From contig CALKDE010000158.1 in NCBI GenBank assembly GCA_938082955.1, forward strand, positions 1 through 12,901: 12,901 nucleotides of DNA, in the 5' to 3' direction. How positions within the stretch are numbered: the first letter of the stretch is position 1; every line of letters begins with the position of its first letter. A program made the translations under genes and the position numbers. The notes under the pieces were generated by a model, which saw nothing but the letters and a program-made list of their open reading frames with translations, did no database searches and was not told the DNA's origin. The DNA comes from an uncultured Pseudomonadales bacterium. GTDB lineage: Bacteria > Pseudomonadota > Gammaproteobacteria > Pseudomonadales > Pseudohongiellaceae. Positions 6,806 to 12,901 of this stretch are shown here, in pieces.

Positions 6806-8281
6806 CTAGTTCGCAGAAAAAGACTGTTCTATGTAGTTAGCGAGTGAGTCACGTTCCGCGCGTGAAAATTTAAGGCCTAGTTTGCTGCGTCGCCAGAGAA
6901 TATCGTCTGCCGATTTCGCCCATTCTTCCCTACACAGATAGTCAACTTCTCTTTGGTACAGGTTGTGGCCAAACTTCACCCCCAGATCGTTCATGTTTGA
7001 AGCATCACCGAGCACATCAAAACTGAGAGTACCGTAGCTGTCCAACAAACGGTTGATAAAGTCCGAGCCCAGCCAGGCATACTTGAAGAGCATTTTTTGA
7101 AATAAATGCTCTGGGAGATCAAAGTCGCCCCCAGGCAGCGTTGCACCCTTAGTCCACGCCGGACCCATAGCCGGCAACGCTTCCTTTAATTTACTCAATA
7201 CATCTTCAGCCAGGACTCGATAGGTAGTCACTTTGCCACCATAGACTGAGAGTATTGAATGTGGATTCGCTTCCAATTCTAAGTTGTAGTCTCGCGATAC
7301 TTTGCTCGCGATAACTTCCTCATCGTCTATTAGCGGTCTCACGCCGGCAAAGCTATACACAACATCGGAATGCAAGATCGATTTCTTGAAATACAGATTC
7401 ACAATCGAGAGTAGATAGCTGATTTCTCCTTTAGAGATTTCTACACGCTCCAGGCTTCCCTTGTGCTCCGCTTCAGTCGTGCCTATCAATGTATAGTCTT
7501 GCAACCACGGAATTACAAAAATTACTCTGCCATCATGATGCTGCAACATAAAAGCCTGTGAGCCAGGATGCATGCGTGGCACAACGATATGACTGCCTTT
7601 GACGAGGCGAATTTCATGCTCTGTCTCTTTATTGCTGAGTTGTTCAGATAAGGCGGCGACCCAGGGCCCTGTCGCATTCACGATAACCTTGCAGTCGACT
7701 TCACTATCAGTATTGTTAGCGTGATCGTGAAGAGTGACGCGCCAGCCATTATCCAGAGACGTCATGCCCGTGCATTCTGTGCGCGTGAGTATCTGCGCTC
7801 CGCGCTGCTTCGCCTGCAGCGCATTCAATACCACTAGACGCGAGTCGTCTACCTGTGCGTCCCAATATTCGAAGCCGCTAGTAATTGCTGAATTGAGCGG
7901 GCCTTCAGAATCTATCTTGATGGAACGCGAGCTTTCAAAACGCTTACCTCGCGCCAAATTGTCATACAAGAACAGTCCGATGCGAATAAGCCATGAGCTT
8001 CGCGAGTGTGGCAACTGAGGAATGTGAAAGGCAAGCGGCTTAATGATATGTGCAGCCGCTGCAGTGAGCACTTCACGCTCTTGCAATGACTTTCGCACCA
8101 AGCTAAATTCATAGAATTCGAGATAGCGCAAGCCGCCGTGGATAAGCTTGGTACTCCAAGACGAAGTTCCCGAGGCAAGGTCAGCTTTTTCGCAGAGAAC
8201 AACATCCAAACCGCGACCCGCAGCATCGGCAGCGATGCCGGCTCCATTGATGCCGCCACCGATTATGAGGAGATCATGCAT
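6806..8281 (-). CDS. glpD: Aerobic glycerol-3-phosphate dehydrogenase GlpD
   Basis: A 491-residue FAD enzyme, close to the usual length of about 500. It oxidises sn-glycerol 3-phosphate to dihydroxyacetone phosphate at the inner membrane and passes electrons to quinone. Visible features are the dinucleotide-binding motif DLLIIGGGINGAGIA (3-17) with the strand-ending Glu at 31, the family block GTSSWSTKLIHGGLRYLE (38-55), FAGVRPL (311-317, with R315) and LSVYGGKVTTYR (344-355, with K350). The C-terminal domain contains the typical EWAKSADDILWRRSKLGL (453-470). It is first in the minus-strand operon and divergent from glpK, so both enzymes of the pathway share one control region. The ribosome binding site is weak (CTGAG). 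No key residue appears to be missing. The alternative, anaerobic GlpA, is unlikely because GlpB and GlpC partners and the GlpA C-terminal extension are absent. Confidence 0.95.
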   Translation of the reverse strand: MHDLLIIGGGINGAGIAADAAGRGLDVVLCEKADLASGTSSWSTKLIHGGLRYLEFYEFSLVRKSLQEREVLTAAAAHIIKPLAFHIPQLPHSRSSWLIRIGLFLYDNLARGKRFESSRSIKIDSEGPLNSAITSGFEYWDAQVDDSRLVVLNALQAKQRGAQILTRTECTGMTSLDNGWRVTLHDHANNTDSEVDCKVIVNATGPWVAALSEQLSNKETEHEIRLVKGSHIVVPRMHPGSQAFMLQHHDGRVIFVIPWLQDYTLIGTTEAEHKGSLERVEISKGEISYLLSIVNLYFKKSILHSDVVYSFAGVRPLIDDEEVIASKVSRDYNLELEANPHSILSVYGGKVTTYRVLAEDVLSKLKEALPAMGPAWTKGATLPGGDFDLPEHLFQKMLFKYAWLGSDFINRLLDSYGTLSFDVLGDASNMNDLGVKFGHNLYQREVDYLCREEWAKSADDILWRRSKLGLKFSRAERDSLANYIEQSFSAN

Positions 8282-8364
8282 AGGTTTTTTGACTCAGATA
8301 CTCTTGCTTGGAAGCGGCTTAATTTAGCCTACGAACTTGCCCACGAAATAGACAGTTAGTGTAC

Positions 8365-8387
8365 CATGAGGAACTGTTTTTCCCATG
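8365..8387. repeat. Imperfect inverted repeat, candidate operator near the glpD promoter
   Basis: CATGAGGAA (8365-8373) and TTCCCATG (8380-8387) are inverted copies apart from one extra base, separated by 6 nt. The dyad lies 2 bp from the TACACT -10 candidate of glpD, on the side where a -35/spacer would be. That placement would suit a repressor or activator. It is statistical pattern evidence only and no regulator is known. Confidence 0.35.
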
Positions 8388-8388
8388 A

Positions 8389-8437
8389 TTCAATCCCTGC
8401 AAAGCAATGAGATTCTTGTAAGATTTAGAGGATTGAA
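8389..8437. repeat. 8-bp perfect inverted repeat flanking the candidate glpK -10
   Basis: TTCAATCC at 8389-8396 and its exact reverse complement GGATTGAA at 8430-8437, with a 33-bp spacer, so the arm centres are 41 bp apart (about four helical turns). The arms bracket TAAGAT (8419-8424). It could be a pair of half-sites for a dimeric regulator, or chance; 8-bp arms in a 197-bp AT-rich region are not compelling alone. Confidence 0.3.
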
Positions 8438-8478
8438 AGGCAAGGGAATAGTACGAAATTATTGAAGAGAGTATTGGC

Positions 8479-9978
8479 ATGAAGAATTGCATTCTCGCTA
8501 TCGACCAGGGCACTACCAGTAGCCGCGCACTGATATTCGACTCTCAGGGCAACAAACTCTCCGTAGGGCAGCAAGAATTCACGCAGTATTTTCCTAACAA
8601 CGGCTGGGTAGAGCACGATGCGATGGAAATTTGGCACAGCACTATCGCTAGTTGCCGCACCGCACTCGAAACAGCCTCAATTACAGCTGATCAGATTCGT
8701 TGCATAGGAATAACCAATCAGCGCGAGACCACCATCGTGTGGGACAGAAAGACAGGCCTTCCAATCTACAATGCAATCGTTTGGCAGGACCGTCGAACCG
8801 GCGACTACTGCGAAGAATTAAAAAGCCAGCATTTGGAAGAAAAAATTCAGCACAAGACCGGCCTGCTAATTGATGCTTACTTTTCTGCGAGTAAGATTCA
8901 CTGGATACTGGAAAATATTGCGGGTGCCAGAGAGCGAGCTGAAAAAGGCGAACTCGCTTTCGGTACAGTCGATTGTTTCCTGCTGTGGCATCTCAGCAAG
9001 GGTCGTAGTCACCGCACTGATGCTACGAACGCATCCAGAACACAGCTTTTTAATATTCATACTCAGCAATGGGACGACGAGTTACTCGAAATTTTCGATA
9101 TACCCGCGTCACTCTTACCAACTGTTGAGGATTGTGCCGCTGAGTATGGCGAGTGTGATGCCGAGTTCTTCGGCAGCGCCATACCGGTTACCGGAGTGAT
9201 TGGCGATCAACAAGCCGCAGCATTCGGGCAATGTTGCTTTTCTGCCGGCATGGCCAAGAGCACCTATGGCACCGGTTGCTTCCTCTTGTTGAATACCGGC
9301 AATCAGGTGGTCCAATCTGAAAATCGCCTACTAAGCACGGTGGCCTTTCGCCTCAATGGCGAAACCAGCTATGCCGTCGAAGGCAGCATCTTCATGGCAG
9401 GTGCTACCATGCAATGGATCAGAGACGGCTTAAAACTCATAGAACAGGCCAGCGAGTCTGAGGCGTTGGCGGAGCAAACCAGCGAAGACCTAAGTGTCTA
9501 TCTGGTGCCTGCTTTTACCGGTCTAGGAGCGCCCTATTGGGACCCAGAAGCGCGAGGGGCCTTGTACGGCCTCACTCGCGATAGTGGCGTAAAAGAAGTG
9601 GTCACTGCCGCCCTGCTCAGTGTCTGCTATCAGAGCAAAGACCTAGTAGTCGCGATCGAAGCGGATGGTGGCACCGTAGCTAGCCTTCGCGTCGATGGAG
9701 GCATGGCCAACAATGACTACGTGATGCAAAAGTTGTCTGATCTGTTAAATCTAGAAGTACTAAGACCCGAACTCACAGAGACAACCGCCCTGGGTGCGGC
9801 TTATATCGCCGGCCTGCAGGCTGGCATCTTTGAATCGCTAGAGGAAATAAGCGCGAAGTGGAAACTAGACCAGCGCTTTGAGGCGGGCAAAAATGATGCC
9901 TGGAGAGAGAAACACTATGACGGTTGGTTGGATGCCGTCTCGAGAACACGAACCAATTTTATTGACAGGGAAAATTAA
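8479..9978 (+). CDS. glpK: Glycerol kinase GlpK
   Basis: A 499-residue FGGY-family kinase (E. coli GlpK is 502) that transfers phosphate from ATP to glycerol, giving sn-glycerol 3-phosphate for GlpD. It opens with MKNCILAIDQGTTSSRA, including the phosphate-binding DQGTTS (9-14). Expected glycerol contacts are R82 and E83 (NQRETT) and Y134, and the catalytic base is D243 (IGDQQAA). Signature blocks include KSTYGTGCF (260-268), EGSIFMAGA (301-309), the adenosine-motif region RVDGGMANN (404-412) and TTALGAAYIAGL (435-446). In the C-terminal region that binds EIIA-Glc in E. coli, the positions equivalent to I474 and the zinc ligand E478 appear to be Lys and Trp, so that form of catabolite control is not expected. 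It leads the plus-strand arm and its stop is 2 bp from the next gene. Confidence 0.96.
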   Translation: MKNCILAIDQGTTSSRALIFDSQGNKLSVGQQEFTQYFPNNGWVEHDAMEIWHSTIASCRTALETASITADQIRCIGITNQRETTIVWDRKTGLPIYNAIVWQDRRTGDYCEELKSQHLEEKIQHKTGLLIDAYFSASKIHWILENIAGARERAEKGELAFGTVDCFLLWHLSKGRSHRTDATNASRTQLFNIHTQQWDDELLEIFDIPASLLPTVEDCAAEYGECDAEFFGSAIPVTGVIGDQQAAAFGQCCFSAGMAKSTYGTGCFLLLNTGNQVVQSENRLLSTVAFRLNGETSYAVEGSIFMAGATMQWIRDGLKLIEQASESEALAEQTSEDLSVYLVPAFTGLGAPYWDPEARGALYGLTRDSGVKEVVTAALLSVCYQSKDLVVAIEADGGTVASLRVDGGMANNDYVMQKLSDLLNLEVLRPELTETTALGAAYIAGLQAGIFESLEEISAKWKLDQRFEAGKNDAWREKHYDGWLDAVSRTRTNFIDREN

Positions 9979-9980
9979 GA

Positions 9981-10616
9981 ATGCAGCTGCATTTAATTCG
10001 GCACGGGGAGACCAACTGGAACAAAGAACGGCGGGTTCAGGGTCAAAGCGAATCGCATCTAACGGATTTGGGCATCCAACAGGCAAAAGAGCTTGGGCAG
10101 CGTATCGGCCACCTAGAGTTTGATAGGATATATTGCAGCAGTAGTCTACGCACGCGACAAACTGCTGAGCATGCATTCTCTAAGTCAACAACCGAGATTA
10201 ATTATCTTGATGAGCTACGCGAAATATTTCTCGGCCCCTGGGAAGGTCATCTCTATGAAGAGCTTGCAGAAACAGAGCCAGAGTCTCATCGCCATTTCTG
10301 GGAGCAGCCTCATCTGTTTCGAGTAAATGGCGCCGAAAGTTTCTTTGAGTTACAGCAACGGGCAATCGACGCCGTGGCGGAGATTGAGGCCACACACCGC
10401 GCGAATTCTACAAATGAGAGAAAGGTCGCGGTAGTGAGTCACGGAGCACTAATAAAATCTTATCTTTGTCACGTCGAAGGTCGTAGTATGGATCAGCTTT
10501 GGGCACCTCCAAGAATGCACAATTGCGCCCACTCCATCGTGGCTTTCAGTTCAGACGATGCCACAGCCAGCCCGACTATTTTGCAGTACGCCGACCAGCC
10601 ATTTAGCAAGGCATAG
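9981..10616 (+). CDS. Histidine phosphatase family protein (PhoE/GpmB/CobC-like)
   Basis: A 211-residue cytoplasmic protein of the phosphoglycerate-mutase-like histidine phosphatase superfamily. The nucleophile motif LIRHGETNWN carries R7-H8-G9. The second arginine is R57 in SSSLRTRQTA, the acid residue is E81 in LREIFLGPWEG, and the second catalytic histidine is H154 in VVSHGALIKS. All four core residues are present and the length is typical, so an active enzyme is expected. The start is 2 bp after the glpK stop, and its AGGG ribosome binding site lies within the glpK end, so it is probably translationally coupled to glycerol kinase. That suggests a sugar-phosphate or glycerol-phosphate substrate, but the family is too broad to say. 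It is less likely a mutase, because the extra dPGM insertions are missing. Substrate unknown. Confidence 0.88.
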   Translation: MQLHLIRHGETNWNKERRVQGQSESHLTDLGIQQAKELGQRIGHLEFDRIYCSSSLRTRQTAEHAFSKSTTEINYLDELREIFLGPWEGHLYEELAETEPESHRHFWEQPHLFRVNGAESFFELQQRAIDAVAEIEATHRANSTNERKVAVVSHGALIKSYLCHVEGRSMDQLWAPPRMHNCAHSIVAFSSDDATASPTILQYADQPFSKA

Positions 10617-10618
10617 CT

Positions 10619-11422
10619 ATGACTACCGACACTACCGATCAGGTAAAACTGAGACGGCGACTAAAGATCAGCGGACTCGCTAGCCTAGCATTAGGACTCG
10701 GCTTAGGGTTGCTCACGCTCGCCTCCGCCGCCGGTATCTGGCTGGGCTTTTGGGACTTCAGGCGCGGGTTTTCGCTTCTTGGTACAGCCAACCAAGCCGG
10801 GCAATGGCTTGCCTGGGCCTGCCTCCTAATTGCCGTTGCCACGCTCATAGCTAGCCAGTTTTTCAAAGTTAAGAATGCTGGCAAATTCGTGAGCCTCGCG
10901 GCAATTGGTGCTTTGCTAGCCTGGGTTGCTTATCTTATTCCAGAAAGCTTCCGCCCCGGCGAAGGCGTGAACTACCCGCCGATTCACGATATCTCCACTA
11001 ATCGAATCAACCCTCCTGAATTTATTTCGGTAGCAGCACTGCGCGCCGATGCACCGAACACATTGGTCTATGGCGGCTCCAACAATATGACACCGCAGCG
11101 ACTGATCGAGCTAACCGATGAGGCCTACCCGGATTTAATTACACGGCGCTATAGCCAATCCGTCAATGTGATTTTCGAGAAGGCGCTGGCTGGTGTCGAT
11201 GATTTGGGCTGGGAGCTTGTTGCAGCGAATGCCTCCGCTGGCAGAATTGAGGCTACTGACACAACATTCTGGTTTCGCTTCAAAGACGATGTGGTTATCA
11301 CGATCGAACAGCAAGGATCCGATACTGTCGTTGATGCCAGGTCGGTTTCCCGTGTAGGCACCGGCGATGTAGGAGCAAATGCGATACGCTTGCGTAAACT
11401 GTTTGCCCTGCTTGAAAATTAG
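10619..11422 (+). CDS. DUF1499 membrane protein
   Basis: A 267-residue protein with three hydrophobic segments (about 17-45, 61-80 and 88-107) followed by a DUF1499 domain (about 118-265). The domain is marked by the PPIHDISTN motif (120-128), a central WELVAANASAGRIEATDTTFW-type stretch (198 onward) and RSVSRVGTGDVGANAIRLRK (241-260), the family's most conserved block. The function of DUF1499 is unknown. The soluble domain probably lies on one face of the inner membrane next to a three-helix anchor; I cannot assign topology with confidence. The start is 2 bp after the phosphatase stop, with AAGG 7 nt before the ATG inside that gene, so it belongs to the glpK transcript. No link of DUF1499 to glycerol metabolism is known to me, and the grouping may only reflect shared transcription. 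Confidence 0.8.
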   Translation: MTTDTTDQVKLRRRLKISGLASLALGLGLGLLTLASAAGIWLGFWDFRRGFSLLGTANQAGQWLAWACLLIAVATLIASQFFKVKNAGKFVSLAAIGALLAWVAYLIPESFRPGEGVNYPPIHDISTNRINPPEFISVAALRADAPNTLVYGGSNNMTPQRLIELTDEAYPDLITRRYSQSVNVIFEKALAGVDDLGWELVAANASAGRIEATDTTFWFRFKDDVVITIEQQGSDTVVDARSVSRVGTGDVGANAIRLRKLFALLEN

Positions 11423-11464
11423 ACTACTTGAGCAACACGTCACAAGGCAGGAATTAGTGAATCT

Positions 11465-11965
11465 ATGCGCTTAGAAAATAAGACAAACAACATGCTCTGG
11501 TTCATTACCATTGCATTAACTGTGTTGGCTCTATCTCAGCTAATTGGGTACTGGGTAAATAGCACGATTGCACAAAACACGACGATCCAGTGGAACACTC
11601 TGATCCACTTCACTCACATTCGTAATTATGGCGGTGTGTTTGGCATGCTGCAGGGGATGGGCTGGGTATTTGCTGTGATTAGCATCGCGCTTTTGATCGG
11701 CGTAAGCGCCTATCTCTGGTTTAGTCCAATGATCAATCGCTATGAGTATATCTGCTTTGGCTTCATAGTCGGTGGCGGCGCCAGCAACATACTGGATCGA
11801 GTTGTGTATGGCAGTGTGATCGACTTCATCGACATACAACACATCCCCTATTGGAACTATGTATTCAATACCGCCGATGTGATGATCCACGCCGGCATCT
11901 GGCCCCTGCTCTTTTTAAGCTTTTTAGCTAGCAAAGATGAAACCAATTCGAGCAAACTGATTTAG
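11465..11965 (+). CDS. lspA: Signal peptidase II (LspA)-like protein, divergent in its first helix
   Basis: A 166-residue membrane protein with helices at about 11-31, 65-85, 94-110 and 132-154. LspA cleaves the signal peptide of diacylglyceryl-prolipoproteins. The catalytic region is well kept: N54 (HIRNYGGVF), N108 and R112 (GGGASNILDR), D120 (GSVIDF), and N135 with D138 (VFNTADVMI). D120 and D138 match the catalytic aspartate pair. The first-helix motif DQxTK(Y/W), with an Asp and Lys conserved in typical LspA, reads SQLIGYW (24-30): Asp is S24 and Lys is G28. It also lacks the usual ileS/lspA/fkpB setting, lying 42 bp after the DUF1499 gene as the last gene of the glpK arm. It is probably a second, specialised copy; the housekeeping lspA should be elsewhere. 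Activity is likely but unproven, so the gene symbol is provisional. Confidence 0.82.
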   Translation: MRLENKTNNMLWFITIALTVLALSQLIGYWVNSTIAQNTTIQWNTLIHFTHIRNYGGVFGMLQGMGWVFAVISIALLIGVSAYLWFSPMINRYEYICFGFIVGGGASNILDRVVYGSVIDFIDIQHIPYWNYVFNTADVMIHAGIWPLLFLSFLASKDETNSSKLI

Positions 11966-11986
11966 GTATAAAACTACAAAATTTCG

Positions 11987-12031
11987 CGCATAAAAAACCC
12001 GACGGCCGTAAGCGGTCGGGTTTTTTATGCG
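11987..12031. terminator. Bidirectional rho-independent terminator
   Basis: Perfect 17-bp arms CGCATAAAAAACCCGAC (11987-12003) and its reverse complement (12015-12031) around an 11-nt loop that can form two further G-C pairs. The GC-rich inner stem (CCCGAC/GTCGGG) is flanked by A6 on one side and T6 on the other, so it works as a terminator on both strands. It ends the glpK-lspA transcript and the convergent pilin transcript, whose stop codon is at 12058. Confidence 0.93.
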
Positions 12032-12057
12032 TTGTTGGTTCTAACTAGCTGGTGGCT

Positions 12058-12729
12058 TTAGATTCTGTAACAGACAGTATAAACATTATCTTCATTGTAA
12101 ACAGCCGCCAGTGCTGTGTTGGTTGGGGCTGTGTTTGTAGCAGAAACGCCAAGAGTAGCTCGCAGATTACCTGTAGCACCTAGACCATCATCAAGCTCAT
12201 TATCTAGAGCAAGAGCAGAAGAACCTGGAACCTGACTCAGGCACACTTTAGTACCTTCCAAAGCACCGCCCATAGCGGCAGTAGTTATGCCCATGAATCC
12301 GCCCCATGCGTTTACAGGCAGAGCCAACTGAGCGGTTTCTGCAGGATTACCTGCGATAAAACCAGCCGCCCTTAACTGCTGCCAGAATGCCTGAGATTCG
12401 GTGGCACCAACAAATGTTCCAGCAAGGTCCACATCTAAAGTTCCGTCAAGATCACCAGCCAAAACTGCTGCCCAAGAAGCTCCGCGAGCCGTTAGCGCGG
12501 CGGCATTCCCATCATCACCTGGCAGGCGCTTATATCGATCTTGGTAGGCGAACATCGCAGCAGCTGTTCCGTTCATGTCCTTAGCGGCCTGCTTCACTCG
12601 AGAGTTTTCAATCAACTCCTGACCCTGCAATACACCGCCTACTAACAAACCGATTATTACCAATACAATGGCAATTTCGATAAGCGTAAATCCTTTCTGT
12701 TTCTTCATGTTCTTAATCGGACTATTCAT
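12058..12729 (-). CDS. Type IV pilin-like (prepilin) protein
   Basis: A 223-residue prepilin from the ATG at 12729. A TTG one codon upstream is in frame, but the AAGGGG ribosome binding site fits the ATG better. It has a short basic leader ending KNMKKQKG, then the PilD cleavage and methylation site G/FTLIE with Glu at +5, a hydrophobic helix (EIAIVLVIIGLLVGGVLQG), and a continuing amphipathic helix (QELIENSRVKQAAKDMNG). The globular part has RYKRLPGDDGN, a conserved pattern of this pilin group, and two cysteines (C163 and C220), the second near the C-terminus, that could form the usual C-terminal disulfide loop. An LDDGLGATGNLR stretch precedes it. It is a structural or minor pilin, or a pseudopilin, of a type IV pilus or type II secretion machine; no assembly genes are present to decide. 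It has its own promoter and is convergent to lspA, unrelated to the glp genes. Confidence 0.85.
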   Translation of the reverse strand: MNSPIKNMKKQKGFTLIEIAIVLVIIGLLVGGVLQGQELIENSRVKQAAKDMNGTAAAMFAYQDRYKRLPGDDGNAAALTARGASWAAVLAGDLDGTLDVDLAGTFVGATESQAFWQQLRAAGFIAGNPAETAQLALPVNAWGGFMGITTAAMGGALEGTKVCLSQVPGSSALALDNELDDGLGATGNLRATLGVSATNTAPTNTALAAVYNEDNVYTVCYRI

Positions 12730-12737
12730 CAAATTAT

Positions 12738-12743
12738 CCCCTT
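12738..12743 (-). promoter_or_regulatory. Ribosome binding site of the pilin gene
   Basis: AAGGGG on the minus strand, 8 nt before the ATG at 12729-12727. It sets the start at ATG rather than at the adjacent upstream TTG (12732-12730). Confidence 0.65.
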
Positions 12744-12755
12744 GAGATAAAAATG

Positions 12756-12773
12756 TAAATATTTAAATATTTA
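12756..12773. repeat. 18-bp perfect AT palindrome in the pilin leader
   Basis: TAAATATTTAAATATTTA is its own reverse complement and consists only of A and T. It lies in the presumed 5' untranslated region of the pilin gene, between the promoter (12814-12842) and the ribosome binding site (12738-12743). It could be a protein-binding site or a weak RNA hairpin; chance is possible in such AT-rich sequence. Confidence 0.45.
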
Positions 12774-12813
12774 AAATTCAATACCTTCGAATTCACTTCT
12801 CTAATATGGCCCC

Positions 12814-12842
12814 ATCATATAGGTCGGCCGTAAGCCTCGCAA
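12814..12842 (-). promoter_or_regulatory. Candidate sigma-70 promoter of the pilin gene
   Basis: On the minus strand TTGCGA (12837-12842) and TATGAT (12814-12819) are separated by exactly 17 bp, giving 4/6 and 5/6 matches to the consensus and a leader of about 80 nt. A second, poorer pair lies upstream (GTGACA 12876-12881 and TATAAA 12855-12860, 15-bp spacing). No sigma-54 GG-N10-GC element, as in pilA promoters of Pseudomonas, was found here. Confidence 0.45.
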
Positions 12843-12901
12843 TATGTAGTTTTATTTATACAAATTTTGGGAGAGTGTCACTAACAAAAAAGGTAATTTT
12901 C

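Larger units (their letters stand above)
8282..8478. promoter_or_regulatory. Divergent glpD-glpK control region
   Basis: A 197-bp intergenic region that must hold the promoters of both arms. For glpD, a TACACT -10-like hexamer lies at 8358-8363 (minus) with no strong -35. For glpK, TAAGAT at 8419-8424 (plus) is a possible -10, also without a good -35. The weak -35 elements would fit activator-dependent or tightly regulated promoters. Two inverted repeats lie here (8365-8387 and 8389-8437, listed separately). I found no match to the E. coli GlpR consensus (ATGTTCGATAACGAACAT type), and no regulator gene is present in the window. The glpK ribosome binding site is GAGAG at about 8467-8471, 7 nt before its ATG. 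Confidence 0.5.

Noticed and set aside
6547..6840. Open frames antisense to the start of glpS and within glpD (6547-6840, 7734-8018, 7912-8259, 8138-8359)
   Set aside because: They are shadows of GlpS and GlpD with no family resemblance and no initiation signals.
8282..8478. E. coli-type GlpR operator in the divergent region
   Set aside because: No sequence resembling ATGTTCGATAACGAACAT was found. The dyads present have different half-sites.
12003..12835. An 11-bp identical string, CGGCCGTAAGC, in the terminator loop (12003-12013) and upstream of the pilin gene (12825-12835)
   Set aside because: The flanking sequences differ, the second copy forms no hairpin, and 11 bp is too short to argue for a mobile element or att site bounding the pilin gene.
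1..12901. CRISPR arrays, tRNA or rRNA genes, insertion sequences, toxin-antitoxin or defence genes
   Set aside because: No regularly spaced repeats, tRNA-like cloverleaf, transposase or terminal inverted repeats were recognised on either strand by eye.

Overview
The window looks like a chromosomal segment of a marine-type gammaproteobacterium. This is inferred from the protein families, the moderate GC content and a type IV prepilin with a FTLIE cleavage motif; no rRNA or other taxonomic marker is present. It is dominated by a glycerol uptake and catabolism locus with two divergent arms around a 197-bp control region (8282-8478).

Left arm (minus strand, reading from 8281 toward 1): glpD (aerobic glycerol-3-phosphate dehydrogenase), then two ABC ATPases (GlpS, GlpT), then two permeases (GlpP, GlpQ), all with short gaps or overlaps. 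This order matches the glycerol ABC importer operon known from Rhizobium leguminosarum (glpD-S-T-P-Q-U-V). After GlpQ the order is interrupted by an 841-residue secreted protein, a TolB-like PD40 beta-propeller fused to a CehA/McbA-type PHP-superfamily metallohydrolase. At the extreme left edge the first nine codons of a minus-strand gene with a good ribosome binding site read MDLSWMAWT, which I recognise as the start of a GlpU/DUF2160 small membrane protein. The importer operon therefore probably resumes beyond the window, with the substrate-binding protein GlpV expected next.

Right arm (plus strand, 8479-11965): glpK (glycerol kinase), a histidine-phosphatase-family protein, a DUF1499 membrane protein and an LspA-like signal peptidase II. 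The first three genes are 2 bp apart. The arm ends in a strong symmetrical terminator (11987-12031). Convergent to it is a type IV pilin-like gene (12058-12729, minus) with its own promoter, ribosome binding site and an 18-bp AT palindrome in its leader.

Together, glycerol would be imported by the ABC system, phosphorylated by GlpK and oxidised to dihydroxyacetone phosphate by GlpD at the membrane. The embedded secreted hydrolase might release glycerol or a related ligand outside the cytoplasm; this is a hypothesis.

The points most worth checking are these. (1) The two ATPases carry complementary defects that fall in the same composite ATP site. (2) A propeller-metallohydrolase gene sits inside the importer operon. 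(3) The LspA homologue keeps the catalytic aspartates but lacks the usual Asp and Lys of its first helix. (4) A phosphatase is translationally coupled to glycerol kinase.
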